A stretch of DNA of 64,000 bases from Natronorubrum halophilum (GCF_003670115.1 NZ_QQTY01000001.1:62001-126000), one strand, 5' to 3'. Positions 28,922 through 37,910 are shown, counted from the first letter of the stretch. Translations and numbers: made by a program. Notes: generated from the sequence alone by a model not told the origin.

Positions 28922-29695
28922 TCAGTTGTGGACGTACTTCACCTCGACGATGTTGGCCGCGTTCCGGAGCAGCGGAACGGCGGTCTCCTCGATCCAGGCG
29001 TCGTTGATCCGATTTTTCGGCCCGGAGATGGAGAGCGCGCCGATCACGTCGTCGTCGTCGGTGACGATGGGAACGCCGACCGACCGAATTCCTACACGAC
29101 GTTCCTCGTTCTCTATCGAGTACCCCCGGCCTCGGATCTGCTCGAGCTCCGCCCGCAGCGTCTCGACGTCCGTGATCGTCCGATCGGTTTGTGCTTCGAG
29201 GCCGTACTCGTCGACGATCGCCTCGAGCTCCGCCCGCGAGTAGCGCGAGAGCAGCGCTTTCCCCAGCGCGCTCCAGTGCATGTTCGTGTACTCGCCCGTC
29301 GGCGCGTTGTCGTAGATGGCGTTGTTACCCTCGGACTTGTAGATGAGCACCCGCTGTCCGTCCTCTTCGATCCCGAGCGACGCGACCTCGTTCGTCTCCC
29401 TGGCGAGCCTGTCGACCTCCGGCCGCGCCACGTCGTAGACGTCGACCGACTGTCGAACGCGGCCGCCCTGCTGGAGAAATCGCAGGCTGAGCTCGTACCG
29501 GTCGCCGACGCGTCTGACGTATCCCGTCTCAATCAGGGTCTGGAGATAGGTGTGGGTCGTACTCGCCGAGAGACCGACCGCCGTCGAAACGTCCGTCAGC
29601 CGCGCTCCCTCGAGTCCGACCAGCGTTTCGATGATCTCGAAGCCTCGCTCGAGTGACTTGATCGTCCGGCCATCGCTCGTGTTGTGAGTTCCCAT
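28922..29695 (-). CDS. IclR-family transcription regulator
   Basis: A 257-residue regulator with an N-terminal winged helix-turn-helix (about 15-65: TDVSTAVGLSASTTHTYLQ) and a C-terminal IclR effector domain (about 80-255) ending in LLRNAANIVE. IclR proteins bind sugar-acid or aromatic metabolites; in Haloferax the family member XacR activates pentose genes. This copy lies between the fused Opp permease and the uronate genes, so control of either is plausible. Start ATG 29695 was chosen because a TATA box lies 21-28 bases upstream; a longer frame upstream is unlikely to be used. Confidence 0.88.
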   Translation of the reverse strand: MGTHNTSDGRTIKSLERGFEIIETLVGLEGARLTDVSTAVGLSASTTHTYLQTLIETGYVRRVGDRYELSLRFLQQGGRVRQSVDVYDVARPEVDRLARETNEVASLGIEEDGQRVLIYKSEGNNAIYDNAPTGEYTNMHWSALGKALLSRYSRAELEAIVDEYGLEAQTDRTITDVETLRAELEQIRGRGYSIENEERRVGIRSVGVPIVTDDDDVIGALSISGPKNRINDAWIEETAVPLLRNAANIVEVKYVHN

Positions 29696-29697
29696 GG

Positions 29698-29709
29698 CAC
29701 ACGAGTGTG
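29698..29709. promoter_or_regulatory. Small inverted repeat between TATA box and IclR start
   Basis: CACAC-GA-GTGTG lies just before the start codon and directly downstream of the TATA box, a place suited to autoregulation. The arms are only five bases, so chance is not excluded. Confidence 0.25.
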
Positions 29710-29715
29710 GCGCAC

Positions 29716-29723
29716 GCCGTATT
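29716..29723 (-). promoter_or_regulatory. TATA box of the IclR gene
   Basis: Minus-strand TTTAATAC, about 25 bases before ATG 29695. Confidence 0.55.
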
Positions 29724-30525
29724 AAACCCTTTGCAATCCTCGAAACGAAGTTCGGATATACCGAAAGCCAAGGCGTCCACTCGAGCGGCGCACTCGCGAT
29801 ACGGACCGCCTCGTCAACGGCGCTCCTCGAGAACCGAACGCCGTCAGCGGCCGATACGGGTTCGTCGTGCGGACAGGTCTGCTTTGAAACGGGGGTAGTG
29901 AGAGACGATACGGACGAGGCTCGTACACCCCGTACCGGCGACACGGACGGACATCGTACGTCCACACCGCCGTCGAGCCGAGATCGACGACCGCGTTTCG
30001 CAAATATCAAAAGTAGAACCGGAAGACGTCGCTGCGCTCTCTATTACAGTCATACAGTTGTAATCCGGCGGATGTACTCTCGAGATGTCATGAGGGAGGC
30101 GCCCCTTCCCGGTGCATCGAGCGAGTTTCTGGCGCCCGTCTGCCGCGCGATCGCTTCGCCAGCGGTGCCAATCGTTCGACGGGAGTGTTTTGATATATGC
30201 GAAATAGAGTTCGCGAGGAGACGGTTTTTCACCGGCCGTCGTTTGAACTGCTAAGACGATCGATCACGAGGACCGTGTGACACGAAACAGTCAGCGGTAT
30301 CGTATCGAGACGAATCGAACTCCGCGTCGACTCGCATCGACGCCCTCCTCGAGTGGATGCTGCTCGAGGTGACGGCGACGAAGACGCTTCCGAAGATTTG
30401 CCGGACGTACTCTCCGGAGACGACCGTCGAAGACGAAGAATAGCCCCTCTCCACCGGAATTCCGCTTCTCTCCGATCGAATCGGCCGCCGTGAGGGCCGC
30501 CGACGCTACCCCGTTCGGGAGCGGC

Positions 30526-31887
30526 TCAGAACCCGTACAGCTCGTTCGGCCGCTCGTAGGCGAGCCGTTCGACGAGATCCTGCGCCACGTCCATCGGCAC
30601 CTGCCCGCGCTCGACCTGCTTGCCGACGACGTTCGCGAGCGATCGACGGAACATCTCGAAGCGCGAGCCGTAGGAGAGCAACTTCCGCGAGTCGCTGACC
30701 ATCCCGGCGTGCTGGGAGAGCAGTTCCACCGTGCCGACGTACTCGAGTTGCTGTTCCACGCCGAAGGGACTGTCGTTGAACCACCAGGCGGGGCCGACGG
30801 TGACGTGCGGGAAGACGCGAGCCATCGTCGCGACCGTCGGGTAGTGGGTGGGATCGATCGCGTAGAGCACGATCTCGGTTTCGCCGTCGAACTCGTTGAC
30901 GAAGTGCTCGAGCGAGCCGGCGAGCTCGACATTCTGGGTGGAGATGTCGCCGCCGGCGGGTCCCAGCCGCTCGAACAGCTCGTCGCGGTAGTTGCGCACG
31001 GGGCCGAGGTGGAGCTGTGTGACCCAGTCCTTCTCGGCGTTCAACTCGCCCACGAACTCGAAGAGGAACGCCTGGAAGTCGCCGACCGCGCGTTCGGAGA
31101 GCGAGCCACCCGCGATCCGCCGTCGGAACACCTCCCGCGCGCGTCGCTCGCTGACGGGCCGGGAGACGGGCTGTTCGATGCCCAGGTCGCTGGCTCGGCA
31201 GCCGCGCTCGTCGAAGTAGTCGTGAGTCGCCGCGAGCGCCTCGCAGAACCCGTCGAACGCGTCGGTCTCGATTCCGGTCGCGGCCTCGAGGTCGTCGACG
31301 AAGGTGGTCCACTCGAGTCGGTCGATCTTCACGGCCCGATCGGCGCGCCACGTCGGAACGATATCGACGCCGGGCACCTCGTCGGCGGCGCGCTCGTGGT
31401 ATGCGAGGTCGTCCGTCGGGTCGTCGGTGCTGCCGACGACGTCGACGTTCATCGCTTCCAAGAGCTGTTGCGGCCGCATCGACTCGTCGGCGATCTGCGC
31501 GCTCGTTTCCGCCCAGATCTCGTCCGCCGTCTCCGCCGAGATCCGTTTCTCGATGCCGAATCGACGCCGTAGATCCAGGTGGACCCACTCGTAGGTCGGG
31601 TTGCCCGCGAACTGCGGGAAGACCTCCGCGAGCGCGGTCCACTTCTCGCGGTTCGACGCGTCGCCGGTAATCAGCTCCTCGTCGACGCCGCAGTCGCGCA
31701 TCAGGGCCCAGACGTAGTGATCGGTCGCCGCTTCGACCTCCCAGACGTCGTCCCAGCCGTCGTTCTCGACGATCTCCGCGACGTCCGCGTGAGTGTGCGG
31801 ATCGACGATCGGCAGGTCCGCGATCGTGTCGTACAGCTCTCGTGCGGCGTCCGTCTCGAGCAGGTAGTCCTCACCGAGGAAGCTCAT
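30526..31887 (-). CDS. uxaC: Uronate (glucuronate) isomerase
   Basis: A 453-residue UxaC protein of the amidohydrolase-like superfamily; the Escherichia coli enzyme is about 470 residues. H31 and H33 in IVDPHTHAD form the metal-binding pair, and W-W-F-N-D and R-K/S segments of the family follow in the C-terminal half. It converts D-glucuronate to D-fructuronate (or galacturonate to tagaturonate) in the cytoplasm, the entry to the hexuronate route to 2-keto-3-deoxygluconate. Start ATG 31887 is supported by a TATA box 29 bases upstream; a longer upstream frame is arginine/alanine-rich and unlike the family. Confidence 0.93.
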   Translation of the reverse strand: MSFLGEDYLLETDAARELYDTIADLPIVDPHTHADVAEIVENDGWDDVWEVEAATDHYVWALMRDCGVDEELITGDASNREKWTALAEVFPQFAGNPTYEWVHLDLRRRFGIEKRISAETADEIWAETSAQIADESMRPQQLLEAMNVDVVGSTDDPTDDLAYHERAADEVPGVDIVPTWRADRAVKIDRLEWTTFVDDLEAATGIETDAFDGFCEALAATHDYFDERGCRASDLGIEQPVSRPVSERRAREVFRRRIAGGSLSERAVGDFQAFLFEFVGELNAEKDWVTQLHLGPVRNYRDELFERLGPAGGDISTQNVELAGSLEHFVNEFDGETEIVLYAIDPTHYPTVATMARVFPHVTVGPAWWFNDSPFGVEQQLEYVGTVELLSQHAGMVSDSRKLLSYGSRFEMFRRSLANVVGKQVERGQVPMDVAQDLVERLAYERPNELYGF

Positions 31888-31910
31888 GGCCGTAGCGTTC
31901 CCAGCGAATC

Positions 31911-31919
31911 GAGTTAAAC
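31911..31919 (-). promoter_or_regulatory. TATA box of uxaC
   Basis: TTTAACTC on the minus strand, about 29 bases before ATG 31887. The same TTTAACTCG string occurs at the same distance from uxuA. Confidence 0.55.
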
Positions 31920-32010
31920 CTACGGGTGCGAGTCCCGAGACCCGCGCGGCGTCGCGCCGCGCGAGGTGAGCGACGGAGCATACCGGACTCGAGGCGGCGA
32001 AAACGCTCAC

Positions 32011-32018
32011 CTATTTAC
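32011..32018 (+). promoter_or_regulatory. TATA-like box of the LLM oxidoreductase gene
   Basis: CTATTTAC is about 28 bases before ATG 32043. Confidence 0.5.
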
Positions 32019-32042
32019 TGCAGCCCTCCCAAGGGTGCGTCG

Positions 32043-33122
32043 ATGAGTAGATCCGATTTGAGCGACCTCACCTTCGGATGTCAGGTCGTCGCGTACGGCG
32101 ACGTTCCCGGAACGATCGAACAGGCAAAGCGCGTCGAGGAGGCGGGGTTCGACCTCGTTACGCTCCCCGATCACCTCTTCCACCCGACAGGCTCCGAAGA
32201 GTTCCTCGTCGAACCGCCGTGGGAGGTCTTTAGCGTCCTCGGCGCGATCGCACAGCACACCGATCGAGCGACCCTGATGCCGGGGGTCACCGACTCGGTG
32301 CGACGCCATCCGACCGAACTCGCACACGCTACCGCGACGCTCGATCGGATGACCGACGGGCGCGCGGGGCTCGGAATCGGCGCCGGCGAGGCGTTCAACT
32401 TCGTCCCGATCGAGGACGTCGACTGGGACGACCCGTTCACGCGGTTCGTCGAGGCGGTGAAGATCGTCGACGGCCTCTGGAACTCCACCCCCGACGAGCG
32501 CTTCTCGTTCGACGGCGACCTCTTCCGACTCGAGGACGCTCACATGGGCCTGAAGCCGGTCCAGGAGCCCCGGCCGCCGCTGTGGGTCGGCGGCTACGGA
32601 CGGAGCATGCGCGGGTTCGCCGGTGCGGTCGCCGACGGCTGGTTCCCCTGGATCCACTCGCCCGAGCAGTACGCCGCGGATCTCGACCGCGTGGTCTCGG
32701 TCGCCGAGGACAGGGGTCGCGATCCCGACGCGATCGATCGCGCGGTGATGGTGCCCACGACGGTCACCGAGGACGCGGACGAGGCTCGAGCGATCGGGAT
32801 CGAGCGCAACCGAACGAGCCTGGCGTTCCGACCGCCGCTGCTGGCCGACATGGGGTACGAGGAGATCGCCGAGGAGACGCCGATCATGTGGGAGATGGCC
32901 TTCGACGAGAAACAGGAGCGGCAGTTGCTGGCGGCCGCGGAACGAATTCCGGACGCGGCCGTCGACGAAGTGACGATCTCCGGCGACCCCGAGCGGGCGA
33001 TCGAGCGCATCGAGGCGTTCGTCGACGCCGGCGTCGACAATCTGGTGCTCATCCCCGTCGGCGACTTCGAGGAGACGATGCGCCACTACGAGGAGACGAT
33101 CATCCCGCACTTCCGGGAGTAG
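32043..33122 (+). CDS. LLM-class flavin oxidoreductase (F420- or FMN-dependent)
   Basis: A 359-residue luciferase-like TIM-barrel protein. The N-terminal strand-loop (FGCQVVAYGD), DLVTLPDHLF, the GLGIGAGEAFN loop and the GGYGR segment before a C-terminal helix region are typical of F420-dependent LLM enzymes. Haloarchaea make F420. The family includes F420-dependent glucose-6-phosphate and other sugar or alcohol dehydrogenases. The gene sits between uxaC and uxuA, where a fructuronate reductase would be expected, so a uronate-pathway role is possible but inferred. Start ATG 32043 is set by the TATA spacing and family N-terminus. Confidence 0.85.
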   Translation: MSRSDLSDLTFGCQVVAYGDVPGTIEQAKRVEEAGFDLVTLPDHLFHPTGSEEFLVEPPWEVFSVLGAIAQHTDRATLMPGVTDSVRRHPTELAHATATLDRMTDGRAGLGIGAGEAFNFVPIEDVDWDDPFTRFVEAVKIVDGLWNSTPDERFSFDGDLFRLEDAHMGLKPVQEPRPPLWVGGYGRSMRGFAGAVADGWFPWIHSPEQYAADLDRVVSVAEDRGRDPDAIDRAVMVPTTVTEDADEARAIGIERNRTSLAFRPPLLADMGYEEIAEETPIMWEMAFDEKQERQLLAAAERIPDAAVDEVTISGDPERAIERIEAFVDAGVDNLVLIPVGDFEETMRHYEETIIPHFRE

Positions 33123-33146
33123 GTGCCGCCGTTTTTCCGAGTCGCC

Positions 33147-34205
33147 TCACTCGCCGCGCGGTTCGCTGACGCGACCGCGAAGCATGCCGCGAAGGTAGCC
33201 GACGGTAAAGGCGCGTCCGCGGTGTTCCCAGTCGGTGTCGTTCTCGAGGTGGGGCGTGTGGTCGGGGATCATGATCCCGTCGAAGCCGACCTGATCGAGC
33301 AGCGCGAGCAGCCCGTACTCGTCGTAGTTGCCCTCGTCGACGAACGTCTCGTTGAACTTCGGCACGGTCCCCTCGACGTCGCGGAAGTGAACGTAGAAGA
33401 TCTCGCCCCGTTCGCCGAAGTAGCGGATCACCTCCTCGAGATCCTCGCCCATCTGCGACCAGCAGCCGAGACAGAGATCGAGCCCGTGGTTGTCACTCGG
33501 CACGAGGTCCATCGCGCGCTTGAAGTTCTCGAAGTTCCGGAACAGCTGCGGAACGCCACCGAGGCGCTCCATCGGCGGGTCGTTGGGATGGAGGCAGAGA
33601 TCGATCCCAGCTTCCTCGGCGACCGGGACGACCTCCTCGAGGAAGTACTCGTAGTTCTCCCAGAGCACCTCCCCGGTGTACTCGCGGTCGTGGGTGTACC
33701 CGTCGTCGAGCTCGTCGGCGTCGAACGCGGAGACCGTGGCGCCGCCCCGAACCGTCTCGGAGCCGGTCCGCCACACGCCCGCGGGCGCCCAGTGGTAACC
33801 GAAGCTCGGAATCCCCGCTTCGCCCATGTTCCGGATCGTCCGCTTGAGTTTTCCGAGCTGTTCGTCGCGCTTCGGGCCGTTCAGCATGACGTCCTCGTAG
33901 AACGAAATCGGAACGTTTTCGATGGCGTTGAGGCGGATCCCCGCCGCTTCGACGCGCTCGCGGAGTGCGATCAGATTCTCGACCGACCACTCGCCGTCGC
34001 CCTCGAGAGGCATCCGCTCGTTATCGGGCATGTGCTCGTAGTCGGGGTCGTACTGGTACATGTTCAGGAGTACGTCGTCGACTCCGAGTTGCTTGATGTA
34101 GCGGAGTCGCTTCTCGCTCGGGTCCATGAACTGACCGAGACCGACTCGCATCGGCAGGTCGTCGAACTCGTTCGATAGGGCGTCGCTGCTAGTCTCGAGA
34201 GACAT
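33147..34205 (-). CDS. uxuA: Mannonate dehydratase
   Basis: A 352-residue UxuA protein, a TIM barrel that dehydrates D-mannonate to 2-keto-3-deoxygluconate using a divalent metal. The four ligand positions known in the family are present: H206 (CLHPNDPP), C245 (GLDLCLG), H273 (FYVHFRD) and D315 (IPDHTP). It is convergent with the LLM oxidoreductase gene (24 bases apart) and divergent from the GH10 xylanase. Start ATG 34205 is supported by a TATA box 29 bases upstream. Together with uxaC it forms a two-enzyme part of the glucuronate pathway; the intervening reductase is not obvious. Confidence 0.93.
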   Translation of the reverse strand: MSLETSSDALSNEFDDLPMRVGLGQFMDPSEKRLRYIKQLGVDDVLLNMYQYDPDYEHMPDNERMPLEGDGEWSVENLIALRERVEAAGIRLNAIENVPISFYEDVMLNGPKRDEQLGKLKRTIRNMGEAGIPSFGYHWAPAGVWRTGSETVRGGATVSAFDADELDDGYTHDREYTGEVLWENYEYFLEEVVPVAEEAGIDLCLHPNDPPMERLGGVPQLFRNFENFKRAMDLVPSDNHGLDLCLGCWSQMGEDLEEVIRYFGERGEIFYVHFRDVEGTVPKFNETFVDEGNYDEYGLLALLDQVGFDGIMIPDHTPHLENDTDWEHRGRAFTVGYLRGMLRGRVSEPRGE

Positions 34206-34228
34206 TACACGCACACACTCCCCCACCC

Positions 34229-34238
34229 GAGTTAAATG
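34229..34238 (-). promoter_or_regulatory. TATA box of uxuA
   Basis: Minus-strand CATTTAACTC, about 29 bases before ATG 34205. Confidence 0.55.
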
Positions 34239-34508
34239 TTGTTCGAAGCGCCCGATCCCGGGGGCCGCCGCTCACACCGTGACGTTCCCCTTCGAGTCTC
34301 AGATCGCCGTCACCATATAACGAAGATCGCCGTTCGAACGGGATAGTCGTCCTCGTCGGTGTCCAGCCGCGAACATCGCTCGCCGAGCGAACAGTCGCTG
34401 TCGATCGGTCGTCATAGCACCTCGTTTGGGTACCGCTATACGATCCTTGTGTCGCCGCCGTCGCCGGTGCTATGGACACGGACCGGATCGACTGCCGCGA
34501 CCCGACGC

Positions 34509-34514
34509 TTTATG
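34509..34514 (+). promoter_or_regulatory. TATA box of the GH10 xylanase gene
   Basis: TTTATG is about 28 bases before ATG 34539. Confidence 0.5.
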
Positions 34515-34538
34515 TGCGCTGCCGGCGCTGTTCGACCA

Positions 34539-35531
34539 ATGTCAACCGAGCAAGGCCAGCCGACGCTTCGAGACGTCGCCGACGAGCGCGAGTTCACCAT
34601 CGGGGCCGCGATCGATCCTGATTCGCTCCGGCGCGATCCGAGTTACTGGAAGACGGCCTCGAGCGAATTCAACGCCGTCACGCCCGAGAACGCCCTGAAG
34701 ATGGGGGCGCTGCGACCGTCGCGACACACCTACGACTTCAGGGACGCCGACGCGATCGTCGACTTCGGGCGCGAGAACGATATGTACGTCCGCGGGCACA
34801 CCCTCGTGTGGCACAACCAGAAACCCGACTGGTTCCAAGCGTGGGACCACACCGACGAACAAATCGAGGCGTTCCTCCGCAATCACATTCACACCGTCGC
34901 CGGCCGCTACCGGGCGACGATCGACGCCTGGGACGTCGTCAACGAGGCCGTCGACGACGACGGCTCGACGCGCCGGACGGTCTGGTCCGACGCGATGGGC
35001 GAGGGATACATCGCGGACGCGTTCAGGTGGGCCGACGAGGTCACCGACGCCGACCTCTACTACAACGACTACGGCGCCGACGAGGTAAACGAGAAGTCCG
35101 ACGCCATCTACGACCTCCTCGAGAGGCTGCTTGAGCGGGACGTGCCGATCGACGGCGTCGGATTCCAGCTCCACGCGCTGGCCGCCCACCCGGACCCCGA
35201 GTCGATCGCCGAAAACATCGAGCGCTTCCGGGCGCTCGGACTCGACGTGCAGATCACCGAGATGGACGTCGCGTTCCCCGACGACGACGTGCCGGCGGAC
35301 GCCGCAGAGCGCCAGGCCGACTACTACCGCGCGGTCGTCGAGGCCTGCCTCGAGGCGGGCTGTGAGACGATCGTCACGTGGGGGGTCCACGACGGGGGCA
35401 CGTGGCTGCGCAGCTTCAAGGACTTCGGCGAGCGCTACTCCGGCGACCCGCTGCTGTTCGACGATCGATACGAACGCAAGCCGGCGTATCGCGCGGTCCG
35501 GAACGCACTCGAGAAGCACCGAGAGCGGTGA
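34539..35531 (+). CDS. Endo-1,4-beta-xylanase, glycoside hydrolase family 10 (cytoplasmic)
   Basis: A 330-residue single-domain GH10 barrel. The acid/base is E136 in DVVNEAV and the nucleophile E241 in QITEMDV; the GHTLVWHNQ motif (87-94) and N178-free YYNDYG stretch are also family features. There is no signal peptide, no twin-arginine motif and no carbohydrate-binding module, so it must act inside the cell on imported xylo- or glucuronoxylo-oligosaccharides. It is divergent from uxuA, a pairing that fits glucuronoxylan use. The ATG at 34539 gives the family start; the frame upstream is not conserved in character. Confidence 0.92.
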   Translation: MSTEQGQPTLRDVADEREFTIGAAIDPDSLRRDPSYWKTASSEFNAVTPENALKMGALRPSRHTYDFRDADAIVDFGRENDMYVRGHTLVWHNQKPDWFQAWDHTDEQIEAFLRNHIHTVAGRYRATIDAWDVVNEAVDDDGSTRRTVWSDAMGEGYIADAFRWADEVTDADLYYNDYGADEVNEKSDAIYDLLERLLERDVPIDGVGFQLHALAAHPDPESIAENIERFRALGLDVQITEMDVAFPDDDVPADAAERQADYYRAVVEACLEAGCETIVTWGVHDGGTWLRSFKDFGERYSGDPLLFDDRYERKPAYRAVRNALEKHRER

Positions 35532-35928
35532 CAGACGTCGTCGATCCGTTCCGCGTCCGCTCAGTCGTCTCCCTCAGCGCTCGTCCCGTTCGTCGTCGGC
35601 GTAGCCCACGAACCCCGATAGCCCGGCGACCGGTGGCTAGTACCGAACGATGACGGGATCGCTCGCGTGAGTCGGCGCGTTCGAACCGGAGACCGAGCGA
35701 TGAGGCGGCCGCAATCAGGGCAGAGATCTCACGGCCGTGATCGTATTCGTCGGTGTCGGTTGTACCGCGAGCGTCACTCCCGTATCGAACGTGTGATCAC
35801 GGCGCGACGAAGGAGAGAAACAGAGCTCCCGAGACGGGCCGCAGCGCACTTCGCGTGGCGGGCCCCGATCCGGAGGTGCGAAGATCGAGGCGATCCACGG
35901 CGATCCGAGCGTCGAACGGATCAGTCGA
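35532..35928. other. Intergenic region between convergent xylanase genes
   Basis: About 400 bases between the GH10 and GH11 genes. Nothing recognisable; a short minus-strand frame at about 35577-35640 is closed by a stop at once. Confidence 0.5.
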
Positions 35929-37230
35929 TCAGATCGATTCGAACGTCCAGAGCTGGTTACCGGACCCATTCCAGTCGTACTGCTGGACGTTCGCGCCGTC
36001 ATCGGTCGACGAGCTTTCGACGTCGAGCGCCTTCTCGCTGTGGACTGGCTGGATGTGGTACTCGCCGCCACCCTGATCGTGCAAGTAGAAGCGCTGGTTG
36101 TCGCTACCGCCGTCCGAATACTGTTGGACGTTCGCGCCGTCGTCGGTCGAGCTGTTGGCGACGTCGAGCACCTTGCCACTGTTGACGTTCTCGATGCGGT
36201 ACCCGTTGCCCGTGTCCTCGACGTTCCACTGCTGGTTCGAGCCGCCGCCGTAGGAGTACTGCTGGACGTTCGCGCCGTCGTCGGTCGAGCTGTTGGCGAC
36301 GTCGAGTGCCTTCCCGCTGTTGCCGTTCTGGATGCGGTAGGTTCCGTTCTCGACCGACCCCGACGAGCCGCCGTTGTCGTCGTCGTCATCGCCCCCGCCG
36401 TCGGAGCTCCCGACGGTGACGTTGGCGCTTCCGCTGCTCTCGTATCCCTCGGTGGCCAGGATCTGGTAGTCGTGGTTGCCCATGTTCATACCGTTACTCT
36501 CCCACGCGTCGAAGTGGTTACCGGCGGTGATGGTACCGCTGCTGCGCGTGGACTGGCGAACGCTCCAGTACTGCGGGAAGGTCGCCTCCCCCTCGATGGA
36601 GGGTTTGTTTTCACGCAACGACTCGTAGATGTCGTAGGTGCCGCCGTCGCTGTTGACGGTGCCCTTGTAGTCGTGTTCGGGCCGGTAGCTGCCGTGGTTC
36701 TCGATGATGTAGTACTCGACGAGGGGATCCGTCGTCCACCCGTAGAGGCACAGGTAGGAGTTGCCGGACGGGTTGTACGAGGCTGAGTAGTCCACGCTTC
36801 TGCGCGCGCCGGTTTCCCAGCCCTTGCCGCAGACGAAGTTGCCCGTGTCGTTCCACTCGACGCTGTAGTTGCCGCCGTCTCCCAGTTCCATTGAGACCGT
36901 CCCTTCGGAGTCGGTCCAGAACGAGTAGAAGTATCCGCCGTCGTTGCCGGTCTGATTCTCGGTGACGGCGGCGGCAGCCGGGGTTGCCACGGCTCCGACG
37001 CCGAGGCCAGCGACCGCGGTGGTGGCCGCCGCTTTCATGTAGTTGCGCCGGTCCATCGAGCCCGGTCCCTCGTCGGATTCGGTCGGCTGATCGTCGTCCG
37101 CCATGAAGTCGGTCACGTTCTTCGCCACCGCGGTGAGATCGTTGCCTTTCTCCGTCGAGTCACCAGTTGCTTCGATACTGTCCAGTTCGTCCGTCGGTGC
37201 TTTCATGTCGCGTGTATCGTCGTTCGTCAT
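35929..37230 (-). CDS. Secreted endo-1,4-beta-xylanase, glycoside hydrolase family 11, with ricin-type CBM13
   Basis: A 433-residue exported enzyme. A twin-arginine signal ([11 protein letters not shown], 61-71; AAA cleavage region near 86-88) follows an unusually long acidic N-terminal extension. The GH11 jelly roll spans about 97-275, with nucleophile E172 in VEYYI and acid/base E261 in ILATEGYES. An aspartate/glycine/serine linker (276-292) leads to a ricin-type beta-trefoil (293-433) with three repeats of the K-A-L-D-V...DDGANVQQY kind; two are nearly identical at DNA level. It cuts xylan outside the cell. GH11 proteins are uncommon in archaea. A downstream start at M59 is possible. Confidence 0.92.
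   Translation of the reverse strand: MTNDDTRDMKAPTDELDSIEATGDSTEKGNDLTAVAKNVTDFMADDDQPTESDEGPGSMDRRNYMKAAATTAVAGLGVGAVATPAAAAVTENQTGNDGGYFYSFWTDSEGTVSMELGDGGNYSVEWNDTGNFVCGKGWETGARRSVDYSASYNPSGNSYLCLYGWTTDPLVEYYIIENHGSYRPEHDYKGTVNSDGGTYDIYESLRENKPSIEGEATFPQYWSVRQSTRSSGTITAGNHFDAWESNGMNMGNHDYQILATEGYESSGSANVTVGSSDGGGDDDDDNGGSSGSVENGTYRIQNGNSGKALDVANSSTDDGANVQQYSYGGGSNQQWNVEDTGNGYRIENVNSGKVLDVANSSTDDGANVQQYSDGGSDNQRFYLHDQGGGEYHIQPVHSEKALDVESSSTDDGANVQQYDWNGSGNQLWTFESI
36125..36168 (-). repeat. 44-base direct repeat, copy 1 (ricin-repeat coding)
   Basis: Identical over 44 bases to 36263-36306, with a period of 138 bases (46 codons). It encodes the conserved [14 protein letters not shown] segment of adjacent beta-trefoil units and indicates a recent internal duplication. 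Confidence 0.85.
36263..36306 (-). repeat. 44-base direct repeat, copy 2 (ricin-repeat coding)
   Basis: Second copy of the repeat at 36125-36168; a third, more diverged unit lies near 35985-36030. Confidence 0.85.
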
Positions 37231-37638
37231 TGTTCTGTGGCTGATAGTTGCGTAGTCGCGTCGCTATTCGAGCCGACTCTCGTCGATTTCCAGCGGGCTA
37301 TCGCTGCCCATCGCACGCGCGTAGTCTCGATCCTCAGTCGGCATTCCGCTCATCGGTGGCTGTTTCATTAGCATTCGATCTGCCGATTTCGTTCCTCGTG
37401 GTGATCCGCGACCGCGTTCAGTATTATACTTCTAGTATTAATAAAAGTTTAGGAGAGTATCATCATAGTAAAAATCAGTTCGCGTCGTCGGTAGATGACG
37501 ACCGGCGATATAACGACTGACTCCGGGCGGTCCGTCCGATCGGGTAACGGACGTTCGATGACCGCGCTCGTTCGAGCGATACCCCTCTCATCCGCAAAAA
37601 CAGTGGTCCGTCCCCCTTGGTTGAGAGCGTCAGGAGTC
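37231..37638. other. Intergenic region upstream of the GH11 gene
   Basis: About 400 bases. A strongly AT-rich block at 37420-37475 includes minus-strand TATA candidates (for example near 37425-37445), about 200 bases before the start codon. If used, the GH11 mRNA has a long leader, unlike most genes here. Confidence 0.45.
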
Positions 37639-37887
37639 TCACTCGAGGCCGGACCGACGGATCCGCCACTGACGGAGGACTTCCGTACTGTACGTGAGGG
37701 AGTAGATGGCGACGTACCCGATCACGCAGACGATGAGCGCGACCATTGCGTACAGCGCCAGGAATCCCGCCACGGTGTGGATCTCGGCGACTTCGGCGAC
37801 TGCCGACAGCGCGAGCAGAAGTCCGGCAACCGGAACGAGCGAAAGCAGGTACGGGTGTTCGAACCGCTCGGTGTATGCTTCGAGCAT
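37639..37887 (-). CDS. Small two-helix membrane protein
   Basis: An 82-residue protein with two hydrophobic helices (about 15-35 and 40-65) and a basic C-terminal tail (RQWRIRRS). I do not recognise a family. The ATG at 37887 is 27 bases from a TATA-like GATTGATAAT, so it is preferred over one seven codons upstream. No operon partner. Confidence 0.55.
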   Translation of the reverse strand: MLEAYTERFEHPYLLSLVPVAGLLLALSAVAEVAEIHTVAGFLALYAMVALIVCVIGYVAIYSLTYSTEVLRQWRIRRSGLE

Positions 37888-37910
37888 AGAACGAAGTGAC
37901 GTTGGCACGG

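Larger units (their letters stand above)
29696..30525. other. Intergenic region between IclR and uxaC
   Basis: About 830 bases. The proximal 30 bases hold the IclR promoter. The remainder shows no recognisable coding sequence, repeat or RNA gene. Confidence 0.5.

Noticed and set aside
35577-35640. Short minus-strand frame ending in an acidic tail, possibly the end of a lost gene
   Set aside because: A stop codon lies directly upstream and no further similarity could be traced.
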